Assembly (NCBI GenBank): GCA_002633005.1
Contig: NMRA01000514.1
Location: forward strand, 188,001 to 245,780
Length of the DNA stretch: 57,780 bases
Reading direction: 5' to 3'
Source of the DNA: Phoronis australis
Taxonomy: Eukaryota; Phoronida; Phoronidae
The notes under the pieces are model-generated. The model was not told the origin of the DNA. It saw nothing but the letters and a program-made list of their open reading frames with translations, and made no database searches. This document shows positions 13,246-26,400 of this stretch, piece by piece; the first letter of the stretch is position 1, and the number at the start of each line of letters is the position of its first letter. The position numbers were made by a program, and so were the translations under genes.

Positions 13246-16200
13246 ATATATATGGTTTTCAGACGTCGAAGAGCTTCCAAAAAGCAGACCTGACTTGTCT
13301 GAATCCAGCTTTTTGGGCTTTTTGCTCGCAGTGTCTGGTTCCGAGGACCTAGTTTCTCGTAAGAAACGCAAAATTTCGCAAGGCCTTTCAAAAAGGGAAT
13401 GTTTTGAGACACAGCTTGGGAGATTGCTAGGATATCCTTGCAAAATGTCGGCCACTGGAGCTACTGGTAGGTAAGATCGGAGTATGGAATTATGGGATTG
13501 TTTCCNACGCCAACAACAAAGTATTTGGGGACCCCTGTTTCGGTACATTTAAGTACCTTCAAGTCCAATACACATGCGTCGAATCGACTAGCGAAAGCAA
13601 TGAGGAAGAAGAGGAGGAAGGAGAAGAAGAAGAAGAAGAAAAAGACGGTAAGATACCACACTTAGCACGGTAAATATATATATGTGTATATGTATATGTA
13701 TATATATATATGGTTTTCAGACGTCGAAGACCTTCCAAAAAGCAGACCTGACTTGTCTGAATCCAGCTTTTTGGGCTTTTTGCTCGCAGTGTCTGGTTCC
13801 GAGGACCTAGTTTCTCGTAAGAAACGCAAAATTTCGCAAGGCCTTTCAAAAAGGGAATGTTTTGAGACACAGCTTGGGAGATTGCTAGGATATCCTTGCA
13901 AAATGTCGGCCACTGGAGCTACTGGTAGGTAAGATCGGAGTATGGAATTATGGGATTGAGATCAGTGTTTCCGTTCCATAAGTGAAGATTTTCAGTGTCG
14001 CAGGTGCAAGTTAGTGCGGAGCTCTTTCACTTTTAACATGGTTCTCCCTCATCTGTTCAGATGCAGATCATAGTCATCTTTGTCTATTCTTGCCAAACAT
14101 TACTTCTGTCGATGCTGTTGTCTCTAATTACTGTTGCCACCACTTTTTTATTTATTCAGCAATTGACGGAAGTTGGTCACAGTGGTCTAAGTGGGGTGAT
14201 TGTAGTGCCACCTGTGGTGGAGGTAAACAGTCAAGGTCGAGATCGTGTGACAGCCCAGCTCCAGCTAATGGTGGAGCGCTGTGTAAAGGAAGTCAATTGG
14301 ATGAAAGACCATGCAACACGTCTCCCTGATCAGGTAAATTCTGGTGGTACATCAAACAAATGTCTTTCAATTGATAATTCAAGAAGCAATGCTTATGTTA
14401 CTCCTTCAGAATCGGAAATTTTAAGATAATTTCAAATTGAAAAAGACAAAACATGAAGAAACTCGACTCTTCGTCTTCCAGCGTAATTTCAATTCTTAAA
14501 ACTCACTTTGGTTTGAGACATGTCATTGATAAACAGGATGCGTCACCCACTGCGCACGTTAGGTCACGAAGCTAGACAAGCCAGTAATGTCACGTGCTAG
14601 AAGTTACAATGCTTTGTGATATCCGAGGCAGAAATGCAAGATCTGGCTAAGACAATTACTGGCTTTGCTAAATCCTCTTCTGATCGTAATGTTAGCACAT
14701 AGGGCACATGGTGAAACAGAACCTCTGGAATACTTTGGCTCAGTCGATTTGTATTAAAGCTTTAAAGAAGTCTGTTAAAACTTGTGCGTTCAGCTTCAGT
14801 GATGCTCTGAAGCCAATTCATAGAATGACTTAAACATAGAGGGCAAAAACAGTTCAATATATTCCCTCTGTGTCATTATAGCAAAAGATTTAGCTAACCG
14901 AATGTCCAGTTCTCGGTTTATATAAGACGATGCATTTCACCTCAAATTATCCTCATTACGATTTCACTTGCCATGCATGTCCATTTTCATTTGAATCTCT
15001 TATACATGTATTTGGAGCAGGAGGAGACAAAGAAATTTTGGTTTGCGAACACAAAACTTTGAGCATAGCATGCAGCGAAGACGAAGTGATTCAAGTGACA
15101 TCTGCAGTGTATGGACGAAGTGATAGTAAAACGTGTCCGCACAGGTCTATTAGAACAACAAGGTGTGCCGCTACGAGTTCCATGAAGGTAACTTAGTTAT
15201 CATTTGTAGTACATGACATTGCAAAAACTCGTCAAAGTCAATTTTGACCATTAGAAACATATTCTGCAGCATTTAAAACTATCACCAATGGCATAACCAG
15301 AAGCGTCCAACATGGGTCAAAGCACGAAGTTGTTGGCAACGTCGGAGTAGGGCTGAAATGAGGAGACCCACAGGCAATCCACTGAGTAAAACGAGCTTCG
15401 TTCTTCTGGGAATCACTGATTTATTTGCGAATAAGTGATTGCCGTTTATTCTATAGGATATCCAAATAGTATAATCTACTTTGTTTTTCATGGGAATCCG
15501 AATGCATAGGATATTCAAATAGTTATAATCTACTTTGTTTTTCATGGGGAATCCGAATGAATTCAGTTCATTTCCATTTGTTTACATGGATACCCAAACT
15601 CGTCTCCGTGGCTTTTAACTTAACTGTGTGCCTTTTAAGGTTGTGAGTACGAACTGCAACTTGAAAGCCAAGTGCTCCGTGAAAGCAAGTAACAGCGTAT
15701 TTGGAGACCCTTGTGGAGGAACATTCAAGTACCTCAAGGTCGCCTACAGGTGTCAGCCAAAACCAATCGTGATTGATGATTATATGGAAAAAGGTATGTT
15801 GAAGAGACCCACATAGTAAGCTTTATTGTGAAACTAGAAATCTTTTCTATACTATTTACCATGCAAACACTTGCTGTATGTTAACAGTAATCTAATTTGA
15901 GAAATGCATTTTTGTCATAACATTGCACATTTATTCATAAACCTGTATAATAAATAACTCGTAGCGGACAACCACGCAAAAAAACGAAAATGCAACAATC
16001 GATTACATTTTCATGGTAAAACTAATTTCCTATCACATAATTACAGAATGTTCTTTCTTGATAAAATAACGAAGAAACTTCCATTGCAGTTGCTACAGTA
16101 ATTCTTCACTTATTTAGCACACAAGTGGGTAATGGTCGGAAATAACGTGCCCGAATCCCGAGAACAAGTTTTCTCCATTGAATAACGGACACCAAACTGG

Positions 16201-19024
16201 TTCTCAAACCACGGGCACGCTATATATATCGGAATAAAGCCTAAAACTGAATGTCAAAACGGTCATTTCTCTAATTTTCAAAGGTTGACTTAGTTATAGT
16301 TGATGAAAAATTCGCCAAGTGCTGTTTCGTGCAGTACAATTGAGAAGTGACTAATGTCCTAAGCGTACGGCTTCTAAAGTCAATTATAAGAAAGTCACGG
16401 ATTAAGTTTATTGTGGTAAAGTAAATCACATTTCATGTTACACTCTTGGCTTCAACGTAAATTATGTTAATCAGCGGGATATTCCATTATGCGGACAGGG
16501 ATCGTTACCACCCTTAGAAGTTGATCATGCAGGGTAGACAGTCTGAGAGTGAGACGGGTAAACAGGAAACAATTGATTCTTAGCCTGGGCGCCAAGTTCC
16601 CATAAGACAAATTTGAAGATCAATAAGGTTGGTTTTTAGATAGAAAAGCGAAAGTACACATGCTAAGAAATGGACCAGAATCAGTTTTGGTGATCGGTTA
16701 AACACAATATCAGGGAAAATGGCCATAAATCATGTCATTGTGCGGGTTTAGGAGACAAAACCTACGCTAACACTTGGGGATTTTTTGCCCCATCACCTAA
16801 GCGAGCCTGAACCAGACCCGTTCTACTCGATTCACAAATTAATGCTCCTGGCTTAGCCTCGATACTGAAGAAAAAATAGTCTCTCATTTCTCTGAATATG
16901 CATCGACTTTGAATATTGAAAGACGGCTACTTTTTAAATGTACTTTTCAATTTCAAAAACAGTCATGTTCATTGGTCTTATTATTCGTTTTTTAACTTTG
17001 AAATTCGTAAGCTAAACAGGCGCGTTAGCTTACAACCGCAAATATCTCATCCAGCACGTTCAGCCAAACCCCATGAAAACTGACTAGCCCGCCTTCATTG
17101 TGCCGAGGACTTCGCTGAATATTCTGGGAGTAAACAGTGCACGCTTCTCGTCCACTTCGGTGCAAATCCTGCTACAGTAAGATCTACCTAATGTTGTTTT
17201 GCATGTGTTCCATGGGAAATGATTTTTTGACATTTCACGACATTGAGCGGAAATTCTATTATCTTATGTGATATTGGGTGCGCTGTAATGTGACGTTGAT
17301 TTTATAGTTTGCATTAGTTTTTACTGTTTGTTTCATTCCAAAGACTATTTCTTATCTTAAGAGAAAACAACTTTATTCGATAGTGAATGGAGGATGGTCG
17401 AGCTGGTCTAAGTGGGGGAGGTGCAGCGCCACCTGTGGTGGAGGTCGGCAGTCAAGGTCAAGGTCGTGTGATAAACCAGCTCCAGCCAATGGTGGAGCGC
17501 TATGTGAAGGAAGCCATGTGGATAAAAGATCATGCAGCACGTCGCCCTGTCCAAGTAAATGACATTTAATAAATGTTTTGGAGATACAGAAGAACGAAAT
17601 ATCGTTCAATGTCCGAACAAACGACATTCCGAATTCAAACAAGCAGGTGATCGTCTTTTGTTTGACTTATTCATGCATAGCTGGGAGACGGTGCTGGTAA
17701 TTACTGCACAGTTAAAAGCTTGGTCGTGCTCAAAGACTTTCACTTTGCTGAAGTGAACTTTCTGGTCTAAAAGTATGTCCCTGTCAGTGCTAAAAATGAA
17801 GTAATTCAAGTGAAGTCGTCATTGTCACTAATAGACCATTTTAGTGCTTTGCATTTTTATACTTAAACTGAGAGGTGGTCTTATATCAGTATTGCAATGC
17901 CGCGCTCAATTTCTACCTGATACATTTACTCAGTCAGTTCTTGAAACTAAAATGTGCAGTTACTACAAGGCAATGTTGTGTTGCAGATACAGAGCAGCTT
18001 TCTGGAGAATGTTTCTTGGACAAATCTGACAGGTTCTTTGAGTTCACAGCTTACATGAAAGAAAAAAGAAATTCAGTCGCTCTCTGCCTGAAGACTTGTA
18101 AAAGTAAAGGGTACAAATACGCGGGTGTCGAATATTCGACGGAGTGTTTCTGTGGGAGCAAGATAAATAAGTATCCGCGTCGGCCTACTAAGGAGTGCAA
18201 TAAGAAGTGTTCAGGAAGTAATGAAATTTGTGGTGGAACATGGAGGATATCCGTTTTCACGGTTCCGGATGTTGGTAAGCACTTTTTTCTACCGGTAGGC
18301 CTTTTTGAACACGAAACAAAAATGAATTAATATTAATTCACTGTGTAATTTCCCACGTTTTCCAAGGCTCTTAAACATAACCAACCGATCGTTTTCATTA
18401 GTAATACAGCACACATCTTTGGCTGCGTTTCTTCTTAGATGCAAGAAACTCGCTAATTGTTTCGCAAGGTCACGCTAGTCCTTCCCAGGTGTTGACATCG
18501 ACTTTGGAAACGAAGAGCGTTGATCACATTAGCTTTCACACATAAGTATTGAATATGCGGTGCGTAGACCTCTGTTCAAAAATGTGGTTCCTGTACAAAT
18601 ATCGAGTTAATTAAACATAATTCAACTGAAGCAGATACTAACTTTTGTAGCACATATGCCTGATTTTTTAGTTCAACCTTTTTATTCGTTATAGCGCCGA
18701 CTGTATTCATAATTAAACCAATTAGGTTGCCTTTACGAATGTCTTTAGCCACCTTTTTAAACAAAAACACAATAAATTTGGATTATACTACGTTTCAGTT
18801 GAAATACCAGATGTTGATCGTGATATGATGGTTTGTGAACACAAAACTATGACCCTTGCTTGTGGCAAAAACGAAGTGATCCAAGTGACATCTGCAGTGT
18901 ATGGACGAAGAGACAGGAACACGTGTCCTCACAGATCTATCAGGACAACAAAGTGTGCAGCCAGGAGCTCCTTACCGGTAATTGAACGTCAGCGATTCAA
19001 ACAATATTTCTACATGACTAATGA

Positions 19025-19058
<34 letters not shown>

Positions 19059-22000
19059 GTAATGATAAAATAATATTCTTGTTTATTACGTTTTTCAAAT
19101 AATATTTTAACTTAGTTTGCATGTCATCTGCCGTATATTAGTTTTGAGATATTCCGCGAATCTTTTAATCATAGTTTATTTGGTATTAAAGGTTGTGGCT
19201 AGGAGCTGTAACTCCAAACAAAAGTGTTCAGTGAAGGCAAGTAACAGCGTGTTTGGCGACCCCTGTGGAGGAACATTCAAGTACCTCAAGGTCACCTACA
19301 GGTGTCAGCGGAAGCCGATTGTCCTCGTTGATTATGTGGAAAAAGGTATGTCCACCTACATGGATACTTCTTACCTGAAGATTTTGTACCGATGTTAATT
19401 TGAGTCCCCTGTGTTGTACAAAACACGAGTAACATTGAAACGAAGTAAGTTGCTACACTCGCATTTTGGCTTCTGTGTTGTTTTCTAGTTATAAGCATTA
19501 AAGAATGCCACCCAAAAAACAACCTATTTTGTATTAATTTAGACCGAGTAGGTCCACTCGATAACAGCAAGTACAGATCTGTTACTTGACACCTGACGGC
19601 AGACGGAGGTGTTGAAGTTAACAAATGGCGTCAGAGGTTCGAACGTTGTCTGTTCAACGGTTCACAACACGCTTGCTGGTGACAACTTTTCGCTCGAATT
19701 CATCGTTTTGCACCAATAAATCATCCAAATTCGATGTAAAACCCTTATACATACATCGAGTTAATAAACAATTGTGCTGTCTTATTCCGCTGTTTTATTG
19801 CGTTTTTTAGGTATTTGAACGTATCGTAGCCCACAGAGTTCGGTAGCCAAAGGCCAACTTAAGGTCGGTCGGTTATAGGTTTCTGTTCTGTGATAAATCC
19901 GAATTATTCTTCCGTAAAATACAGACAGGAGAACAAAGCTGTGTGTTGTTCTTTTAGATTAGCGATTTTTTCAGTTCTAAACACACAAAACGGTTGCTAC
20001 CCAGGCCCGTGGCTCGGAACCCGATCAGGCCCATCCGGCGGCCGTACTGAAGACATCACGGACATAAACAATCCAAAGTTGGAAACCAGACTTCCAGTCA
20101 CGAAAACACTATACTAGTGAGCCAAAGAAATAAGGTGCACGTGATTGTTTTGGTGAATTAGCTGCGAAACTGTAAAGCTACTTATTAGATCGTCGAGGGC
20201 CTCGAAGTCAGATTACTCTTCCACAGAATCGTAAGGGCAAAAGTTGTACAGTAACAATGATTCGTATAATGTACATGAATATCTAAATAAAGATTTCCTA
20301 ACATCTAACCATAGGACATAAAATCGAGTTATTGTTTCAAAACAGCTTTCATTCTGCAAACACTGAATTAGCATGGGCTCACACGGTCTCGGTGCCCGGT
20401 CAAATAGTTTATCGCGTCTAACGGCGGTATCGCAGTGATTTATTCACTCCTGGCTTCTAAAACATTTGCAATCACGAACACTCCAAGGCATTACAAGTTG
20501 TATCTAATGAGACAGACTTTGTTTCAGATTTATATAAGCATTGATTAGGTGAGAATAATTTATTTTGAAACAAAACACACAATAATAAACGTCAACGTGG
20601 CAACTCGTAATCTCGACTTCTACGAGTGTTCATCTGACGAAGATTTCACAGGTCGATCATTAGGTTTCACAGGCTATCGGTTCGAACCGGAATACACTGA
20701 TCAAGAAAAAATAGAGAATTTCGTGAACGTGCAAAGAGAAAGGAACACATGGATAGCTCCGAAAACCGTTTGAATGACTTGTCATGGTGTAAGTGTGCTA
20801 AATGCACGATAATGGAAACGACTGACGCTTGCGTTTGTTGCCACGAAATTCCACAAGTGAAACGCCTTCTTGGAGAAGCGCAGATGTGTCTCACGGACCA
20901 TACTGATTTTGCACCGCATCTAAACAGAGCTGTGCTTACGACGTTTTTATAGGGCTGAGGAAAAGAACTGGGGAAAACATTCTACACCCAGAGGACCAAA
21001 CAAAAGTCTCACGAACGAGTCAGTCATCAAACACTGAGGTTATGTAAAACGTTATGTTCTCACGCCTTGAATTAAGTGTAATTGTTTATGTTTTCATGGC
21101 CAACTACAATTCTCCATAATTAAAACTGATCAATAACCAGGCGATACGACGAAATGAAGGCCACTGACAGACACGGAGAAGTTTCACAGCGTCATACTTG
21201 GTATTAACGGAGTACTTTTCATTGTTCACTACCCTGAGCCTCTTCCGAAGCACTATGTGCTGTTGAGGAAATAAAAATTAGCAGCTTCATAGTTCGCACA
21301 AGCGGGAACAATACACCACACCAAAGCGGCACTCACTCTGCAGAAGAACCACTGACGTCACCTTCCTCACAGGTTAAAGCGACCGTATACGAGGTGATGT
21401 AGATATACATGTACACCAACTAAGACGGTAAAAAAGACTAATTAAATCGGGTGGCATTCTCCTTTAAATGCTTGAAATATGGGGCCTCGCTTTTGACGCC
21501 CGAAATTGAATTTTGCCTATGCCATTTTAAATAATAAGCTGTTATTTATTCTACTCGTTTTCAGTGAATGGTGATTGGTCTAAATGGACCGAATGGGGAC
21601 CTTGCAGTGCCCCCTGTAGTGGAGGTATACAGTCAAGGTCAAGGTCGTGTGATAATCCCACTCCAGCCAATGGAGGGGCGAAATGTAGAGGGAGCAATGT
21701 GGAAAAAAGATCCTGCAACACTTCTCCATGTTTAAGTAAATTACATTTCGTATTTTGGTTAAAATCTTTAGAACTTTGCTGACGTGATGTGCGTCTAAAT
21801 TTTCTGAACATGTTTCTTGTGACGGAAACCGGTTTGTGGTCACTTTGATTTTAGTCTTGGTCTGCGCTCTCAGAACACGTCGTGTTTGTTATTTGTAAAA
21901 TAATGCGATTTTGCGAGACAAATTCCACCTAGGCGAGACTAGGTGTGCAAATATCGTAGCAATGTACCCCTCTTAATCACTCCGTATACCTAAAGTTCTA

Positions 22001-23435
22001 CCGTGCACTGTTCTGGGCGTTTGGGTTTTCCTAAGCCATGACGGTTTTGGCGAGATGACTTTTTCAGCAAATATCTCCGTTGCACCAGACCATTGTGTGG
22101 AAGACTATTGACAAGGGATGAAAATTAACCGTTGACATTGAAATTTTTATTCGTTTTAACGCACTGTTAATAACTGAAACAACCTGTAACAATGTGTTTT
22201 TTTGTTTTTTTGTTTTTGACGATGTCATCTTTCTGAAACAGGTGGCAGTAAAGACATTTTGGTCTGTGAACACAGAACAATGAACATTGCATGTGGTAAA
22301 AACGAAGTGATCCAAGTGACATCTGCAGTGTATGGACGAAGTGATAGGAACACATGTCCGCACAGGTCTATCAGGACGACGAAGTGTGCAGCTAGAAGTT
22401 CTTTTACGGTAATTAAATCACGATGACGCAAACATGGCTCTATTTCAATTATAACTGTTTTCCTTCTGATAAAGGGTCGTACCTTTTTGATTTTCAACTG
22501 GTCTTGACGTTATTTATTCAGGTTTCACAAACTCAAATATTTTCCAAATCCTATCTTTTTTTATTAATCGTATCTTTATCAATTATCCTTCAAGGTTGTG
22601 GCTAGGAGCTGCAATTCCAAACAAAAGTGCTCGGTGAAGGCAAGTAACGGCGTGTTTGGCGACCCCTGTGGAGGAACATTCAAGTACCTCAAGGTCGCCT
22701 ACAGGTGTCAGCCGATCGTGGTCATTGACTATGTGAAAAAAGGTATCTAAAATATTTTAAGTACCATTGACAGAAAACATACAGAAACAGAGATGGGAGC
22801 ATTTGATTAGCAAAACACGTGTACTGGCGTATTATAATTGACTCATGAACAGCAGATGCAACCGAACTGTTTTTTTTTTCACGGATATGATTCAAAATAC
22901 TGTTAAAGCAGTTGCGTTTATTATGAGGACTTTACAGCATATTTAAAAAGGCGTTTGTATTTTTCTATTCGCCTACAGTTAATGGCGGATGGTCCTCGTG
23001 GTCGTCGTGGAATAGATGTAGCGCCACCTGTGGCGTTGGGAAGCAGCAAAGGTTAAGGTCGTGCACCAATCCACGTCCCGCCAACGGGGGAGCTGTCTGT
23101 AGAGGAACTGGCACAGAAGAGCGTCAGTGCAACAGTGGAAAATGTTCAGGTATCTTTGCTGGATAGTGGTGGTCTGTACTAGAGTACGATGAAAGTTTGA
23201 GTATATCTACTTTAAACTAGAAAAGATGAAAGTTTGAGTATATCTATTTTAAAAATCAAAATATAGGTCTACTGTTTTCTACATTTTGGTAGCATCGGTG
23301 TTCAAAAATTGATTTCGCAGCAATAAAACCTACGACTAGTTTGTTGTGTCGAAGTAGTAGGCCTAAATCTCATGTTACTAGATTAATTTTGCTGAATTTT
23401 TGAACGTGAACAACCTTTACAAACACGCGCGCACG

Positions 23436-23488
<53 letters not shown>

Positions 23489-26400
23489 GAAAGTGCTTGT
23501 TTTCTCCATTGTGGAGCGCTTATTAGTGTGATATAAAGTCGATTTTTTGCATTTTATTTCTCTTATATTCATCTGTATCACCACATTTCTGGCGGGAAAA
23601 TGAAAATTCTGCAAGACCTCGCAGAATTACGCGATAAAAGGCGACTTTTTGCCTAGACTGCGTGGTAGCTTGCTAGTCTTCCTTGCTAATTGTCCCGTCA
23701 CTGTTGGTATTCGTCAGTGAGGTTGGAGTGTTGCATTCTGAGACTAAANAGGAACACATGTCCGCACAGGTCCATCAGGACTACAAAGTGTGCAGCTAGA
23801 AGTTCTTTGACGGTAAATGGATTTTATTTAATTAATATTGTTTTCAATTTCTAATTGTGGAGCATGTTTTCCTTTTGATAAAAGTTCATGACTTTTTGAT
23901 CTTCACCTGATCTTGACGTGATGTATTCAGACTTCACAAATTCAAATACTTTCTTAATCGTATTTTTATCAATTATCCTTCAAGGTCGTGGCTAGGAGCT
24001 GCAATTCCAAACAAAAGTGCTCGGTGAAGGCAAGTAACAGCGTGTTTGGCGACCCCTGTGGAGGAACATTCAAGTACCTCAAGGTCGCCTACAGGTGTCA
24101 GCCGATCGTGGTCATTGACTATGTGAAAAAAGGTATCTAAAATATCGTTAAGTGCCCTAGAAAGAAAAGAGACAGAAACACGAATGATGACATTTGATTA
24201 GCAAAACACATGAACTGACGTATTAATTGCCTCCTGGACAGCAGATGCAGCCAAATAGGGATATGATTCAAGATTAAATTGAAGCAGTTGCTTTAATGAT
24301 GTGTACTTGATGGTTAGCATTTTTAAAGAGACGTTTAATGTTTTTGCTATTCACCCTCAGTTAATGGCGGATGGACCTCTTGGTCGTCGTGGAATAGATG
24401 CAGCGCCACCTGTGGCGTTGGGAAGCAGCAAAGGTTAAGGTCGTGCACCAATCCACGTCCCGCCAACGGGGGAGCTGTCTGTAGAGGAACTGGCAAAGAA
24501 GAGCGTAGTTGCAACAATGGCAAATGTTCAGGTATCGTTATTGGATAGTGCTAGTCTATACTAGAATACGATGAAAGTTTAAGTATATATATATTTCAAA
24601 CTAGAATAAGATGAAGGTTTGAGTATATCTATTTGATGTCAAATTATAGGTCTATGGTTTTCTACACTTGGGTAGAAGCGGTGTTCAATTTTTTTTCACA
24701 GCAATAGAACCTTATTATCAGTTATTTCTGTCAAAGTGGTAGTAGGCGTTTATCTCATGTACATGTAACTCAAATTGATTTTGCTGTATTTTCTATCGTG
24801 AACAACTCTGTGTACACGCACATGGGAAAGCGCCAGTCTTTTCCTAGTATAGCGCGTTGTAGTGGGATTTGAAGTCGATTGTAATGCATTTTTATTATTC
24901 GTCTACTCTGGCCATTTCACCAAGTTTCTAGAAAGAAAAGGAAACTCCTCCAAGACCTCGCAGAATTACGCGAGTAAAATGTGACTGGCAAACGTGCGCG
25001 GCTACTTACTAACAGTCCTAGCTAAATGACGGTCGCTTTTTGGATTGGTCGGTGAGGTTGGAGTGTTGCATTCTGAGATTAAATTCACCGTTTCTCTCCA
25101 AGTGCATGCTGATGCCTTGCGGTCTACAGAAGTCAGTCTTGGATTTTCAATTTGCGGCTGGACTCCCTACACATTGGGTGGAGAGTAACTCCGTTGATTT
25201 AACAGTAACCGTTCATGTTTAAATCATGATTTTTAACATTTTGTAAACTCAAACAACTTTTAACAACGTGTTTCCTTTTTTCTGTTTGGACCATGTCAGT
25301 TTTCTGAAACAGGTGGCGGTAAAGACATTTTGGTCTGTGAACACAGAACAATGAACATTGCATGTGGTAAAGACGAAGTGATTCAAGTGACATCTGCAGT
25401 GTATGGACGAAGTGATAGAAACACATGTCCGCACAAGTCTATCAGGACAACAAAGTGTGCAGCTAGAAGTTCTTTGACGGTAATAAATCACGGGGATGCA
25501 AACATGGATTTTATTTGATTAATATTGTTTTCATTTTCTAATTGTGGAGCATGTTTTCCATTTGATAAAAGGTCGTGACCTTTTGATTTTCACCTGATCT
25601 TGACGTGATATATTCAGGTTTCACAAATTCTTTTTACTTTCTTATCGTTTTTCTATCAATTATCCTTCAAGGTCGTGGCTAGGAGCTGCAATTCCAAACA
25701 AAAGTGCTCGGTGAAGGCAAGTAACAGCGTGTTTGGCGACCCCTGTAGGGGAACATTCAAGTACCTCAAGGTCGCCTACAGGTGTCAGCGGAAGCCAATC
25801 GTGGTGGTTGACTTTGTGAAAAAAGGTATCTAAAATATTATTAGACAGCCTAGACAGAAAGAAACACAAATGGTGACATTTGAATAACACTGACGTAATT
25901 CTACTTATGCATTATTGGCCAGCAGAACAGCAGATGCAGCCAAGTTGGTATTTTTCTTAGCAGTCTTAAAAAAGGAGAATGTTTTTTTTTTTTTGCTTTT
26001 ACCTTCCAGTTAATGGCGGGTGGACCTCCTGGTCGTCGTGGAATAGATGTAGCGCCACCTGTGGAGTTGGGAAGCAGCAAAGGTTAAGGTCGTGTACCAA
26101 TCCACGTCCCGCCAACGGGGGAGCTGTCTGTAGAGGAACTGGCAAAGAAGAGCGTCGTTGCGACAGTGGCAAATGTCCAGGTGTTGTTGCTTCTCTTTTT
26201 TCGAGCTCATTCATCCTGCAAATATTTACGCATGAACGACATCAAAGACAAACCACAAGTTTGATTGGGATGAAAATTTTACTTTATCGTCATCAAAAGC
26301 CTAGAAAAGTTTAAAACTTCTCAAGGCGTCGATCACATTGCAAAATGTTTGGGACGGCACCATATCCATCTATTCTATCATTGAAACCATTGTGAACATT

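Noticed and set aside
13467-13470. Use of the stronger AG|GTAAGA donor for exon 7
   Set aside because: It would shift the phase to 2 and read a stop (TGA) within three codons of TSP1-1; the G|GTAGGT donor four bases earlier keeps phase 1.
13089-13913. Minus-strand frames with Tyr-Ile and Ser repeats, and plus-strand Met-Tyr repeats
   Set aside because: Products of the TA microsatellite and the antisense of the poly-Glu tract; no independent gene signal.
23417-23614. Cys-Val repeat protein on the minus strand
   Set aside because: Translation of the CA microsatellite only.
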